Numbered from the stretch's first letter, positions 52,883 through 62,847 are shown. The stretch: 64,000 bases of DNA from an uncultured Desulfuromusa sp. (GCF_963675815.1 NZ_OY776574.1:614001-678000), one strand, 5' to 3'. The notes: generated by a model from the letters alone, not told the origin. Made by a program: numbers and translations.

Positions 52883-53679
52883 ATTCACCTCTTAAAATTG
52901 TCCATTGCCAACAGCAGCCGGAGCCCGCCCCTCCCTTGCTGAAAGTAGAAAAGCTGGGGAGAAGTTTCATTTCCGCCGGAAACGGGCGAAATCATGTTCT
53001 TCAGAATGTCAGTTTCAGTGCTCAGAATGGAGAGTTCCTCTGTATTCTTGGCCGGAGTGGCTGTGGAAAAACCACCTTACTGAAACTGCTTGCCGGTTTT
53101 ATCTCTCCCGGACACGGCACCATCAGCCTCAACAACCAGCCGGTCTGCCGGCCAGGCCCGGAACGTTGTGTTGTCTTTCAGGAGGACGCCCTGTTCCCAT
53201 GGCTCACAGTCAGAGAAAATATAGCTTTTGGATTAAGTGGCAAGTCGTGGAACAAAAAAGAAAAAAACAGAGAAATAGATCGCTTTCTTGATCTGGTCGG
53301 GCTGAGTGACTTTGGCAGTTATCTGCCCCATGAAATTTCCGGTGGGATGAAACAGCGGGTCGCCCTGGCCCGGGTCCTGATCTTGAACCCCCGGGTCCTG
53401 CTCATGGACGAACCCTTTGCCGCACTTGATGCCCAGACCCGGGAGGAGATGCAGAACCTGCTGTTAGAGCTCTGGCGGGAATTTGCCCACACTATCCTGT
53501 TTGTCACCCACGATGTCAGCGAAGCCGTTCTGCTAGCCGACCGGATTCTGCTGTTCGATAAAAATCCGGGAACCATCCAGAAAGATGTTTCCGTCGCTCT
53601 GCCCCGACCACGGGAAACCGGTAGCAACAACTTTATCTCCTGCTGCCGTGACATCAAGGAGCAGCTGAAAATACGTTAG
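52879..53679 (+). CDS. ABC transporter ATPase (NitT/TauT type)
   Basis: The 266-residue nucleotide-binding subunit has Walker A GRSGCGKTT (about 58-66), Q-loop VVFQEDALFPWLTV, signature ISGGMKQRVALARVL, Walker B VLLMDEPFAALD and the H-switch FVTHDVSEA, as in SsuB/TauB. It energises the importer. About 20 extra residues at the N-terminus precede the usual start. The next gene, alaS, is separated by 142 bases; no terminator was recognised. Confidence 0.93.
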   Translation: MNSPLKIVHCQQQPEPAPPLLKVEKLGRSFISAGNGRNHVLQNVSFSAQNGEFLCILGRSGCGKTTLLKLLAGFISPGHGTISLNNQPVCRPGPERCVVFQEDALFPWLTVRENIAFGLSGKSWNKKEKNREIDRFLDLVGLSDFGSYLPHEISGGMKQRVALARVLILNPRVLLMDEPFAALDAQTREEMQNLLLELWREFAHTILFVTHDVSEAVLLADRILLFDKNPGTIQKDVSVALPRPRETGSNNFISCCRDIKEQLKIR

Positions 53680-53821
53680 ATAGCAGGCACAATTTTATGA
53701 CCTCCCCTGCTTCCCGCTTAAAACCCTTTTCAAATCCAGCGTCTTCGATTAATATCCCAGATTCACATTTTAACTGAAATATCTTATCGCCTTGATTTAT
53801 AGAACTGAAAGGTTACTGAAA

Positions 53822-56464
53822 ATGATATCAGGAAATCAAATTCGTGCCCGCTTTTTAAGCTTTTTTGAAGAACGGGGCCATACCCCGGTTCCATCATCGT
53901 CCCTGGTTCCTCACAACGATCCAACCCTGCTGTTCACCAATGCCGGAATGAATCAGTTTAAAGATTGTTTTCTCGGGGATGAAAAACGTTCTTATCTGCG
54001 AGCGGTAACCTCACAAAAATGTGTCCGAGCCGGTGGAAAACATAACGATCTGGAAAATGTCGGACGTACAGCCCGCCATCATACCTTTTTTGAAATGCTC
54101 GGAAACTTTTCCTTTGGCGATTATTTCAAGAAAGAAGCCATCGCTTACGCCTGGCAATTTTTAACCGAAGAAATGGGGCTGGATAAGGACCGACTCTATG
54201 TTTCAGTCTATACCGATGATGATGAAGCAGCGAACATCTGGCATCATCAGGAAAATATTCCGCGGGAACGGATCTTCCGCTTTGAAGAAGATAACTTCTG
54301 GTCAATGGGCGACACCGGTCCCTGTGGACCCTGTTCAGAGATATTCTATGACAACGGTCCGGAAGTCGGATGTGATTCACCGACCTGTACCGTCGGTTGC
54401 GACTGCGACCGTTACATGGAAATCTGGAATAACGTCTTCATGCAATTTGATCGTCAAACTGACGGCACCCTGATTCCGTTACCCAAGCCTGCAGTTGATA
54501 CAGGAATGGGCCTGGAGCGACTGGCCACTGTTATGCAGGGAGTCCATTCAAACTATGATACTGATTTATTCCGTATCATCATATCCTACATTGAAAAGCT
54601 GTCGGCTAAAACCTATGGCGAAAACGAAGAGAATGATGTCTCCATGCGGGTTATGGCTGATCACAGCCGTGCCACCGCTTATCTGATTGCCGATGGCGTT
54701 TTACCGTCCAACGAAGGGCGCGGTTATGTTTTGCGTCGGATCATGCGCCGCGCGATGCGACATGCCAAAATGCTTGGGTTTGAAGATCCGATCCTGTTCA
54801 AAACAGCAATTTTTGTTCTCGAATCCATGGCAGAGGCCTATCCTGAGGAAGCAAAGCGAAAGGATTTTGTCGCCAAAGTCGTTCAAAATGAGGAAGAACG
54901 CTTTATCCAGACCCTCGGAAACGGCCTGCGGATATTACAGGAAGAAATTGCGCAATTGTCAGCAGCAAAGCAAAACAAAATCCCCGGTGAAACCATTTTT
55001 AAGCTCTATGACACCTATGGATTCCCTGTCGATCTGACTGCTGACATTGTAGAAAAAGATGGCTACAGTCTCGACGAAGAGGGTTTTGAAACCTGCATGG
55101 AAGCTCAGCGTGCCAATGCCCGGAAACACTGGAAAGGATCTGGAGAAGAAGCGGTATCGACCATCTATAAGCAGCTGGTGGATCAAGGAATCCGTACGGA
55201 ATTCTCTGGTTATTCAACGCTGGAGGACCAGTCGAAAGTCCTGGCTCTGATCCACCAGGGAGAAATGGTTGCAGAATCAGTCTGCGGAGAAACTGTCGAG
55301 GTTATCACCGCAATCACTCCTTGTTACGGTGAATCCGGGGGACAGGTTGGTGACAGTGGAGAAATTAACACTACCGAAGCGACCCTGAGAGTTATCGAAA
55401 CGCGAAAACCGCTCCCGGAACTCTATGTTCATATCTGTGAAGTTGTCACCGGGGCAATCAAAACCGGTGATAGTGCAACCATTAAAGTCGATGCGGAACG
55501 GCGGCAACAGATCGTCCTCAACCACACGGCAACCCATCTCCTCCAAGCCGCTCTCCAGAACCAACTGGGAGAGCATGTTAAACAGGCGGGATCGTTGGTC
55601 ACACCGGAACGACTCCGTTTTGACTTTACTCATTTTTCACCGGTTTCAAGTGAAGAGCTGAGAAAGATAGAGGCAGAAGTTAATCAGCAGATCCGTGCCA
55701 ACGCTCAGGTCGAAAGTCGGGAGATGAGCGCAACTGATGCACAGGAGGCTGGCGCCATGGCTCTGTTTGGAGAGAAATATGGTGATGTCGTTCGCGTCAT
55801 CAATGTCGGCAATTACAGCATGGAACTCTGTGGCGGAACTCATGCCAGCGCAGCTGGTGATATCGGGCTGTTCCGGATATTGAGTGAGAGCGGCATTGCC
55901 GCAGGGGTCCGCCGGATTGAAGCAACGACCGGAGCAACAGCTCTATCCCTGGTGCAACAACAACAGCAATCGTTACAACGTGTGGCAGACCTGGTCAAAA
56001 GTGACCCGCAGAAACTGGAGCTGCGCCTGCAGAAACTCTTAGAACAACAAAAAGAGATGGAAAAAGAACTGGAACAACTCCATGCGAAGGCTAACGCTGA
56101 CCGCAGCGGTGAATTGATCGATAAAGTCCAATTGATTCAAGATGTCAAATTGCTTGCAGTGAAAATCCCTGGAACGGACGGCAAAGGGTTACGTGAATTT
56201 TCGGATCAACTGCGTGATAAACTCGGCTCCGGTGTTTTAGTTCTGGTCTCTGCGGACAGCAACAAAGTCTCCCTGCTGGTTGCCGTTACCAAGGATCTGA
56301 CCGGTCAAGTCAAAGCAGGTGATCTGATCAAACCTCTCGCTGAAATTATTGGTGGTCGTGGGGGTGGCCGTCCGGAACTCGCCCAGGCCGGTGGTTCCAA
56401 GATCGATAAAATTGAAGCGCTTCTACAGGCGGCTCCTGAACAACTGAAAAACATCCTGGGTTGA
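53822..56464 (+). CDS. alaS: Alanyl-tRNA synthetase
   Basis: The 880-residue enzyme charges tRNA-Ala. The class II core begins GNQIRARFLSFFEERGHTPVPSSSLVPHNDPTLLFTNAGM; the tRNA-recognition domain follows; the editing domain carries the zinc motif HTATHLL (about 568-574) and CGGTHAS; the C-terminal DHHA1/C-Ala region ends in GGRGGGRPELAQAGG. The length is typical (E. coli 876). ATG 53822 is preferred over an upstream in-frame codon. The final TGA overlaps a possible TTG start of the next gene. Confidence 0.98.
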   Translation: MISGNQIRARFLSFFEERGHTPVPSSSLVPHNDPTLLFTNAGMNQFKDCFLGDEKRSYLRAVTSQKCVRAGGKHNDLENVGRTARHHTFFEMLGNFSFGDYFKKEAIAYAWQFLTEEMGLDKDRLYVSVYTDDDEAANIWHHQENIPRERIFRFEEDNFWSMGDTGPCGPCSEIFYDNGPEVGCDSPTCTVGCDCDRYMEIWNNVFMQFDRQTDGTLIPLPKPAVDTGMGLERLATVMQGVHSNYDTDLFRIIISYIEKLSAKTYGENEENDVSMRVMADHSRATAYLIADGVLPSNEGRGYVLRRIMRRAMRHAKMLGFEDPILFKTAIFVLESMAEAYPEEAKRKDFVAKVVQNEEERFIQTLGNGLRILQEEIAQLSAAKQNKIPGETIFKLYDTYGFPVDLTADIVEKDGYSLDEEGFETCMEAQRANARKHWKGSGEEAVSTIYKQLVDQGIRTEFSGYSTLEDQSKVLALIHQGEMVAESVCGETVEVITAITPCYGESGGQVGDSGEINTTEATLRVIETRKPLPELYVHICEVVTGAIKTGDSATIKVDAERRQQIVLNHTATHLLQAALQNQLGEHVKQAGSLVTPERLRFDFTHFSPVSSEELRKIEAEVNQQIRANAQVESREMSATDAQEAGAMALFGEKYGDVVRVINVGNYSMELCGGTHASAAGDIGLFRILSESGIAAGVRRIEATTGATALSLVQQQQQSLQRVADLVKSDPQKLELRLQKLLEQQKEMEKELEQLHAKANADRSGELIDKVQLIQDVKLLAVKIPGTDGKGLREFSDQLRDKLGSGVLVLVSADSNKVSLLVAVTKDLTGQVKAGDLIKPLAEIIGGRGGGRPELAQAGGSKIDKIEALLQAAPEQLKNILG

Positions 56465-57687
56465 TAAAAGAAAAATTACTTTTTCACTCATACACAATCG
56501 CAAAGTGGACATTTCTGGTTGCTGCGCTATATTTGATTTGGTATCGCTACCAGAGAGAACTTAAAAGTATGACGTTTACACATCCAAACCAACAAGAAAA
56601 ACAAAAAACGCTTCTTTGTGTCGACGATGAATCAATCATTCGTGATCTATGCGCTCATGTTCTGAGCGACTATCATGTCCTGGTCGCACAAGATGGCCTG
56701 GAAGCGGAAAAGATCCTTAAAACAGTCGAAGTTGATATCGTTCTCAGCGATGTTATGATGCCCAATCTGGATGGCCTGGGGTTATTAAACAGGATAAAAG
56801 AACAACATCCTGATCAAGCAGTGATTTTGATGACCGGCTATTCAGATCAGAACTTGATCCTCAAGGCTCTTAAAGCGGGCGCGGATGACTTTATCAATAA
56901 ACCCATCAATGTCCTGCAACTCAGTACAACGGTTGAGAAGGTTTTTGAAAAACAAAAAATTCGTCAGGAATTAGCCGATCTAAAACACACAGATCAGCTT
57001 AAAAATAATTTCCTGGGACTCATCTCACATAAATTAAAAACTCCTGCGACTGCCATATCCCTCTTTATTCAAAACATTGCAGAAGGTATCGAAGGCCCCA
57101 ACGATGACAATTTCCAGCAGATGGTTGCTATGGTTCAGACGGAAACCGCCCATCTGGAACAGCTGATTCAGGACCTCCTGTATTTCAGCGAAGCCATTCT
57201 GAGCGAAGAAACGTTAACCCTTGAACCCGTTGATCTAGGAACTCTGGCAGACAGTGTATCGATCTCCTTACAAACAGCAGCGCTTCATAATGGAGTTGCT
57301 TTAGAAACCGTTATTGACCCTCAGCTGACGCAAAAACCATTGATGTTGAACTCGCAAAGAATCAACTTTGCTATTCGAGCACTGCTTGACAATGCCATCA
57401 AATTCACACCGGTGGGAGGATCAGTCCGTCTGACGGCGAAGGCAGACAGCAAGCAAATAAAATTGTTGATCGAAGATGATGGTATTGGTATCCCGTTGCA
57501 GGAACTTGCCAAAATCTTCAATAAATTCTACCAGATTGATCCCGAACATACCGGCCAGGTTCGGGGCTTTGGCCTCGGTCTCTACTACGCTCGTGAGTTC
57601 GTCCGCAGCATGGGGGGAGAAGTCTACATTGAAAGCCAACCGGGACAAGGTGTCACGGCAACCATCGAGTTCCCCCTGCCAGTCTAA
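56461..57687 (+). CDS. Response-regulator/histidine-kinase fusion (REC-HisKA-HATPase)
   Basis: The protein has an N-terminal receiver (about residues 50-165 of the longest reading; phosphorylated aspartate in VLSDVMMPN), a HisKA helix pair with the histidine in LGLISHKLKTPATA, and a HATPase domain (LLDNAIKFTP, DDGIGIP and GFGLGLYYAR). It should sense input through phosphorylation of its own receiver. Two starts compete: TTG 56461, overlapping the alaS stop and adding a 36-residue membrane anchor, or ATG 56569 (372 residues, cytosolic). Neither has a strong ribosome site. Confidence 0.85.
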   Translation: MIKEKLLFHSYTIAKWTFLVAALYLIWYRYQRELKSMTFTHPNQQEKQKTLLCVDDESIIRDLCAHVLSDYHVLVAQDGLEAEKILKTVEVDIVLSDVMMPNLDGLGLLNRIKEQHPDQAVILMTGYSDQNLILKALKAGADDFINKPINVLQLSTTVEKVFEKQKIRQELADLKHTDQLKNNFLGLISHKLKTPATAISLFIQNIAEGIEGPNDDNFQQMVAMVQTETAHLEQLIQDLLYFSEAILSEETLTLEPVDLGTLADSVSISLQTAALHNGVALETVIDPQLTQKPLMLNSQRINFAIRALLDNAIKFTPVGGSVRLTAKADSKQIKLLIEDDGIGIPLQELAKIFNKFYQIDPEHTGQVRGFGLGLYYAREFVRSMGGEVYIESQPGQGVTATIEFPLPV

Positions 57688-57816
57688 AAGACCCTGAACT
57701 TCTGAACACTTTCCCTGCTATATTTAGCTTTAAATCTTTATTATCAGCCCCTTTTTATGTTATTTGTTATCATTTGTTGCTATTCCTCAATGACTTATAT
57801 TTGATTGGAGTTGTCA

Positions 57817-58347
57817 ATGTTCAAAGGAACAACAATCTGTTGTGTTCGCCATAACTCAGAAGTCGCTTTGGCTGGCGACGGTCAGGTCAGTTTAGGCAAT
57901 ACAGTCATGAAACATAATGCTCGAAAAATCAGGCGTTTATATCAAGATCAAGTTTTAGCGGGTTTTGCAGGCAGCACCGCCGATGCGTTTACTCTGTTTG
58001 AAAAGTTTGAGGCAAAATTGCAGGAATTTCGTGGAAATCTCGCCCGTGCCGCCGTTGCTCTCGCCAAAGATTGGCGTAGCGACAAGGTCCTGCGACGTCT
58101 CGAAGCTTTGCTGATCGTGGCAGACAAAGATCTCAGCCTGGTGATTTCAGGGGCGGGTGATGTCATTGAGCCGGATGACGGCGTTGCCGCGATTGGTTCC
58201 GGTGGAAGTTTTTCTCTGGCAGCCGCACGAGCCATGGTCGCCCATTCCAGTCTGGATGCAGAACAAATCGTCAAAGAAGCACTTGATATTGCCGCTGATA
58301 TTTGCATATACACCAACAAAAAAATTTCCGTTGAGGTTCTTAAGTGA
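57817..58347 (+). CDS. hslV: HslV (ClpQ) protease subunit
   Basis: The 176-residue threonine protease forms the dodecameric core of the ATP-dependent HslVU protease. The mature start is the conserved TTICCVRH-type strand; a four-residue leader (MFKG) before Thr-5 must be removed to expose the catalytic threonine, common in this bacterial group. Family blocks GDGQVSLGNTVMKHNARKIRRL and GFAGSTADAFTLFEKFE are present. TTGGAG precedes ATG 57817. The stop overlaps the hslU start (GTGA). Confidence 0.96.
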   Translation: MFKGTTICCVRHNSEVALAGDGQVSLGNTVMKHNARKIRRLYQDQVLAGFAGSTADAFTLFEKFEAKLQEFRGNLARAAVALAKDWRSDKVLRRLEALLIVADKDLSLVISGAGDVIEPDDGVAAIGSGGSFSLAAARAMVAHSSLDAEQIVKEALDIAADICIYTNKKISVEVLK

Positions 58348-59672
58348 ATAATTTCACCCCAAGAGAAATAGTTTCCGAACTCGATCGTTATATTATCGGC
58401 CAGAACGATGCCAAACGTGCCGTTGCCGTTGCTTTGAGAAATCGCTGGCGGCGACAACAGGTTCCGGCTGAATTACGCGATGAGATTGCTCCTAAAAATA
58501 TCATCATGATCGGACCGACCGGTGTCGGAAAAACTGAAATAGCACGACGTCTGGCTAAACTGGCTCAGGCTCCTTTTATCAAAGTCGAAGCCAGCAAATT
58601 TACCGAGGTCGGCTACGTCGGTCGTGACGTTGAAAGTATGGTTCGCGACTTACTGGAGCTCTCCATCAACATGGTCAAGGAAGAAGAAACACAAAAAATG
58701 CAGATCAAAGCAGAAGCCAATGCTGAAGAAAAACTGCTGGATCTTCTTCTTCCGGGAGAATCTGACCGATCTCCGGACAAGCAGGAACAACGCCAGCACA
58801 CACGGGACCGCTTGAGAAAATTATTGCGTCTCGGAGAACTTGAAGAGCGTTTTATTGAGCTGGAAATTGAAGTGAGCAGCATGCCCGCTATGGGAGTTTT
58901 CACTCCGCAGGGAAATGAAGAAATGGGGATGAATATCAAAGAGATGTTCGGCAATCTGTTCCCCAAAAGCTCCAAACGCAAACGGGTCAAGGTCAGTGAA
59001 GCCCGCGTACATTTAATTGAATCTGAAGCTGAAAAACTAATCGACATGGAAACCGTCACCACTCTGGCTCGTGAGCGCGCTGAGCAAAATGGCATTATCT
59101 TTATTGATGAAATTGATAAAATTGCCAGCCGTGAAGGCGGCCATGGTCCTGAGGTGTCACGCGAAGGTGTCCAGCGGGATATTCTGCCGATAGTCGAAGG
59201 CAGCACAGTCAGTACGAAACATGGAGCAATAAAAACGGATCACATCCTGTTCATTGCCGCAGGGGCTTTCCATACAGCCAAACCTTCGGATTTAATTCCG
59301 GAGTTGCAGGGACGCTTTCCGATTCGGGTTGAACTGGACAGTCTGAGTGAGAATGACTTTTATCGCATCCTCACAGAGCCGAAAAATGCCTTGATCCGCC
59401 AGTATAAAGAGTTGTTAAAAACGGAATCCATTCAGCTGGATTTTGCCGATGAAGCGATCGGGGAGATAGCAAAGATTGCCAAAACCGTCAATGATCGCAC
59501 AGAAAATATTGGCGCCAGGCGTTTACATACAATTCTGGAGAAACTGCTCGAAGAACTTTCTTTTACAGCTCCGGAGCTCACAGACAATAAAGTTAATATA
59601 GCGGCTGAAGAAGTACAACAAAGACTGTCTGAAATCAGTCAGGATGAAGATCTTTCACGCTATATTTTATAA
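58344..59672 (+). CDS. hslU: HslU (ClpY) ATPase subunit
   Basis: The 442-residue AAA+ unfoldase partners HslV. Walker A is GPTGVGKTE (about 57-65), pore loop TEVGYVGRDVESM, an I-domain (about 110-240), Walker B IIFIDEIDK (about 249-257), sensor 1 and the C-terminal LSRYIL, which inserts into HslV to activate it. GTG 58344 with GAGG upstream overlaps the hslV stop. Co-occurrence with argB downstream is a conserved order in this lineage. Confidence 0.97.
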   Translation: MNNFTPREIVSELDRYIIGQNDAKRAVAVALRNRWRRQQVPAELRDEIAPKNIIMIGPTGVGKTEIARRLAKLAQAPFIKVEASKFTEVGYVGRDVESMVRDLLELSINMVKEEETQKMQIKAEANAEEKLLDLLLPGESDRSPDKQEQRQHTRDRLRKLLRLGELEERFIELEIEVSSMPAMGVFTPQGNEEMGMNIKEMFGNLFPKSSKRKRVKVSEARVHLIESEAEKLIDMETVTTLARERAEQNGIIFIDEIDKIASREGGHGPEVSREGVQRDILPIVEGSTVSTKHGAIKTDHILFIAAGAFHTAKPSDLIPELQGRFPIRVELDSLSENDFYRILTEPKNALIRQYKELLKTESIQLDFADEAIGEIAKIAKTVNDRTENIGARRLHTILEKLLEELSFTAPELTDNKVNIAAEEVQQRLSEISQDEDLSRYIL

Positions 59673-59765
59673 CTTTATCGGGCAATTCCCGCAATTATCC
59701 TGAAGTTGGATAACAAATGACGACATCAGGGTAACACGCAAGTTTGCTCCTACAGGAACGGAACA

Positions 59766-60656
59766 ATGGAAAAACTGATTGAAAAAGCCAACATTCTGAT
59801 GGAAACCCTCCCATGGATTAAACGTTTCTATGGAAAAACCATTGTCATCAAATATGGCGGCAATGCCATGGTTGAAGAACAGCTGAAAGAAGGGTTTGCC
59901 CGTGATGTCATTATGCTGAAATATATCGGCATGAATCCCGTCGTAGTTCATGGCGGTGGACCACAAATCGGTAAAGTTCTTGAGGCGATGCAGATCAAAA
60001 GTGAATTCATTCAAGGAATGAGGGTCACCGATAGTGAAACCATGGATGTTGTCGAAATGGTTCTTGGCGGCAAAGTCAACAAAGAGATTGTCACCAACAT
60101 CAACCTGCATGGGGGACAAGCTGTCGGGATCACAGGAAAAGACGGTAATTTGCTTAAGGCAAGAAAACTGGAGATGACTGCTGTGAACCCGGACACCCTG
60201 ACTCCGGAGATTATCGATATCGGGATGGTTGGTGAAGTTGAGTCAGTCGATCCAACGATTATCAGGAGCCTGAAGGAAAGTAATTTTATTCCTGTCATCG
60301 CTCCCATCGGGGGCGGACTCAATGGCGAAACGTTCAACATCAATGCAGATCTTGTTGCCGGCAGAATTGCCGGAGCCCTCAAGGCTGAAAAATTAATCCT
60401 GCTGACTGACATCGAAGGGGTGAAAGACAAACAAGGCAAACTTATTTCCACGATCGATATTCAGCGGGTCCCCGATCTGATTAACAACGGAACCATCTCC
60501 GGGGGGATGATTCCCAAAGTCAATTGTTGTGTTGAAGCCATTGAAGCTGGTGTCGCCAAAACCCATATCATTGATGGCCGCATGGAGCATGCCTGCTTAT
60601 TGGAAATGTTTACCGATAAAGGTATTGGTACCGCTGTCGCGAGGTATAAAAAATGA
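59766..60656 (+). CDS. argB: Acetylglutamate kinase
   Basis: The 296-residue enzyme phosphorylates N-acetylglutamate, the second step of arginine synthesis. The amino-acid-kinase motifs are VIKYGGNAM (about 28-36), VVVHGGGPQIGKVL, and a C-terminal GTISGGMIPKV followed by HIIDGRMEHACLLEMFTDKGIGT. The N-terminal helix (MEKLIEKANILMETLPWIKRF) is the one used by arginine-inhibited, hexameric versions, so feedback by arginine is likely. Overlap with argD (ATGA) makes it translationally coupled. Confidence 0.97.
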   Translation: MEKLIEKANILMETLPWIKRFYGKTIVIKYGGNAMVEEQLKEGFARDVIMLKYIGMNPVVVHGGGPQIGKVLEAMQIKSEFIQGMRVTDSETMDVVEMVLGGKVNKEIVTNINLHGGQAVGITGKDGNLLKARKLEMTAVNPDTLTPEIIDIGMVGEVESVDPTIIRSLKESNFIPVIAPIGGGLNGETFNINADLVAGRIAGALKAEKLILLTDIEGVKDKQGKLISTIDIQRVPDLINNGTISGGMIPKVNCCVEAIEAGVAKTHIIDGRMEHACLLEMFTDKGIGTAVARYKK

Positions 60657-61846
60657 ACACATCTCAAAGCTGGATTGATAGAGGTCTAGCCCATGTTGCT
60701 AAAACCTACGGACGTTATCCTCTGGTTGCTGCAAGTGGCCAGGGTTGTTGGTTAACGGATATTGACGGCAAAAAGTATCTCGATTTTCTTGCTGGAGTTG
60801 CTGTCAACAGCCTTGGTCATTGCCATCCCAAAGTCGTTGCCGCGTTACAGGATCAAGCGGGCAAGTTGTTACATTGTTCCAACTACTATCACATCCCGCA
60901 ACAGATTGAACTGGCAGAAATCCTCTGTGAACATTCATTTGGTGACCGGGTTTTCTTCTGCAATTCAGGAGCTGAGGCCAACGAAGCGGCGTTAAAACTG
61001 GCACGTAAATATAGTGCGGATACTTATGGTGATGATCGGTTTGAAATTATTACCGCCCAGGATTCATTCCACGGGCGTACTCTCGCGACAATCGGTGCTA
61101 CGGGACAAGATAAAATTCAAGCAGGCTTTGCGCCGATGATTCCAGGGTTCAAGTATGTTCCTTTTGGTGATATTCAAGCCCTCACAACAGCAATCAGCCC
61201 CAGAACCTGTGCCATCATGATGGAACCGATTCAAGGGGAAGGGGGAATAAATGTCCCGCCCGAAGGATACCTGCAGGCAGTACGGGAACTCTGTGACCAG
61301 CACAAACTCCTGCTGATATTTGATGAAATTCAGGCGGGACTCGGTCGAACCGGAAAACTCTTTGCCTATCAGCACGACAATGTTGAACCCGATGTCATGA
61401 CACTGGCGAAAGCCCTTGCATCAGGGCCTCCTATCGGAGCGATGGTTGCCCGAGAGGAATATGCAGCAGCACTCAGCCCCGGAAGCCACGGATCAACCTT
61501 TGGTGGTAACCCCCTGTTAACAGCTGCCGGTGTTGCAGCGATGAAGGTTCTTCTTGAAGATCATATTCTGGATAATTGCGTCACCATGGGCAATTATCTG
61601 AAATCACAATTAGAACAGCTACAGGAGAAATATACTTTCATCAAAAGTATCCGTGGCCGCGGTCTTATCCTCGGGATGGAGCTCACCTGTGAAGGCGGTG
61701 ATATCGTCAAAACAGCCCTTGAAAGGGGGCTCCTGATTAACTGTACAGCAGGCAAAGTTTTGCGCTTTGTACCGCCATTAATCGTCACCCGGGAAGAAAT
61801 TGATCAGATGATTGAAATTCTGGATGGAATTTTAAAAGAGTTATAA
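60653..61846 (+). CDS. argD: Acetylornithine aminotransferase
   Basis: The 397-residue PLP enzyme converts N-acetylglutamate semialdehyde to N-acetylornithine. The blocks GCWLTDIDGKKYLDFLAGVAVNSLGH, FFCNSGAEANEAALKLARK, FHGRTLATIGATGQ and IFDEIQAGLGRTG are visible. The PLP lysine is in TLAKALASGPPIGAM, followed by STFGGNPL. The start overlaps the argB stop. It may also act as succinyldiaminopimelate aminotransferase, as related enzymes do. Confidence 0.97.
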   Translation: MNTSQSWIDRGLAHVAKTYGRYPLVAASGQGCWLTDIDGKKYLDFLAGVAVNSLGHCHPKVVAALQDQAGKLLHCSNYYHIPQQIELAEILCEHSFGDRVFFCNSGAEANEAALKLARKYSADTYGDDRFEIITAQDSFHGRTLATIGATGQDKIQAGFAPMIPGFKYVPFGDIQALTTAISPRTCAIMMEPIQGEGGINVPPEGYLQAVRELCDQHKLLLIFDEIQAGLGRTGKLFAYQHDNVEPDVMTLAKALASGPPIGAMVAREEYAAALSPGSHGSTFGGNPLLTAAGVAAMKVLLEDHILDNCVTMGNYLKSQLEQLQEKYTFIKSIRGRGLILGMELTCEGGDIVKTALERGLLINCTAGKVLRFVPPLIVTREEIDQMIEILDGILKEL

Positions 61847-61932
61847 TATCTAAAGCTCAAAAGCATGGCACAGGGATGATTTTAAAAAGCACAATTGTTC
61901 CGGTGCCCCACGAAGTTTAGGAGAACAAGCCC

Positions 61933-62844
61933 ATGAATAAAGATTTTCTTGCCCTTTCTGACTGGACTCTGGAAGATCTGGAAGCCATTTTTTCCCTGAC
62001 CAGGGAATTGAAACAGAAACAAAAAGAAGGGACACCCCACCCTCTGCTGAAAGGTCAGACCCTGGGTATGATCTTTGAGAAAAGTTCAACCCGGACCCGG
62101 GTTTCATTCGAAGTCGGGATGTTTCAACTTGGGGGACATGGTCTTTTTCTCCATTCAGGAACCACACAAATGGGCCGTGGTGAACCCATCAAGGATACCG
62201 CACGGGTGATGTCAGGATACTGTGATGGCGTCATGGCACGGACTTACTCCCATAAGGCTCTGGAAGAATTTGCGGCACACAGCTATGTCCCGGTCATCAA
62301 TGGGCTGAGTGACCTTTACCATCCTTGCCAGCTTGTCGCGGACATCTTCACCGTCACAGAACATAAAGAAGATTACCGCAACTTGAAGTATTGCTGGATC
62401 GGAGATGGCAATAATATGGCAAACAGCTGGATCAATGCTGCCGCTCTGATTGGTTTTGAGCTCCGTATTGCAACTCCCAAAGGATATGAACCCGATAGAG
62501 AGATTATCTCTCTGGCTGAGAAATCAGGGGCAAAAATTTTATTGAGCAACGATCCACGCGAAGCCGCAGCAGGAGCGGATGTTCTCAACACGGATGTCTG
62601 GGCCAGCATGGGACAAGAAGCAGAACAACAAGAACGGATAAAAGCCTTTACCGGTTTCCAGATCAACGCCGATATTCTTAAACTGGCTGATCCGGAAGCT
62701 GTGGTGATGCATTGCTTGCCCGCCCATCGCGACGAAGAGATCACTGATGAAGTCGTAGAAGGGCCGCAATCCATTATTTTCAATGAAGCTGAAAATCGCC
62801 TGCATGCGCAAAAAGCGATTCTGGCAACCCTGATGGCCCGTTGA
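61933..62844 (+). CDS. argF: Ornithine carbamoyltransferase
   Basis: The 303-residue enzyme makes citrulline from ornithine and carbamoyl phosphate. The carbamoyl-phosphate loop FEKSSTRTRVSFEVGM (about 50-65) with STRTR, the HPCQ motif (YHPCQLVAD, about 134-142) and the ornithine loop HCLPAHRDEEI (about 258-268) are present. RBS AGGAG (61919-61923) precedes ATG 61933. It lies 86 bases after argD; the RDD gene follows after 3 bases. Confidence 0.97.
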   Translation: MNKDFLALSDWTLEDLEAIFSLTRELKQKQKEGTPHPLLKGQTLGMIFEKSSTRTRVSFEVGMFQLGGHGLFLHSGTTQMGRGEPIKDTARVMSGYCDGVMARTYSHKALEEFAAHSYVPVINGLSDLYHPCQLVADIFTVTEHKEDYRNLKYCWIGDGNNMANSWINAAALIGFELRIATPKGYEPDREIISLAEKSGAKILLSNDPREAAAGADVLNTDVWASMGQEAEQQERIKAFTGFQINADILKLADPEAVVMHCLPAHRDEEITDEVVEGPQSIIFNEAENRLHAQKAILATLMAR

Positions 62845-62847
62845 CCC

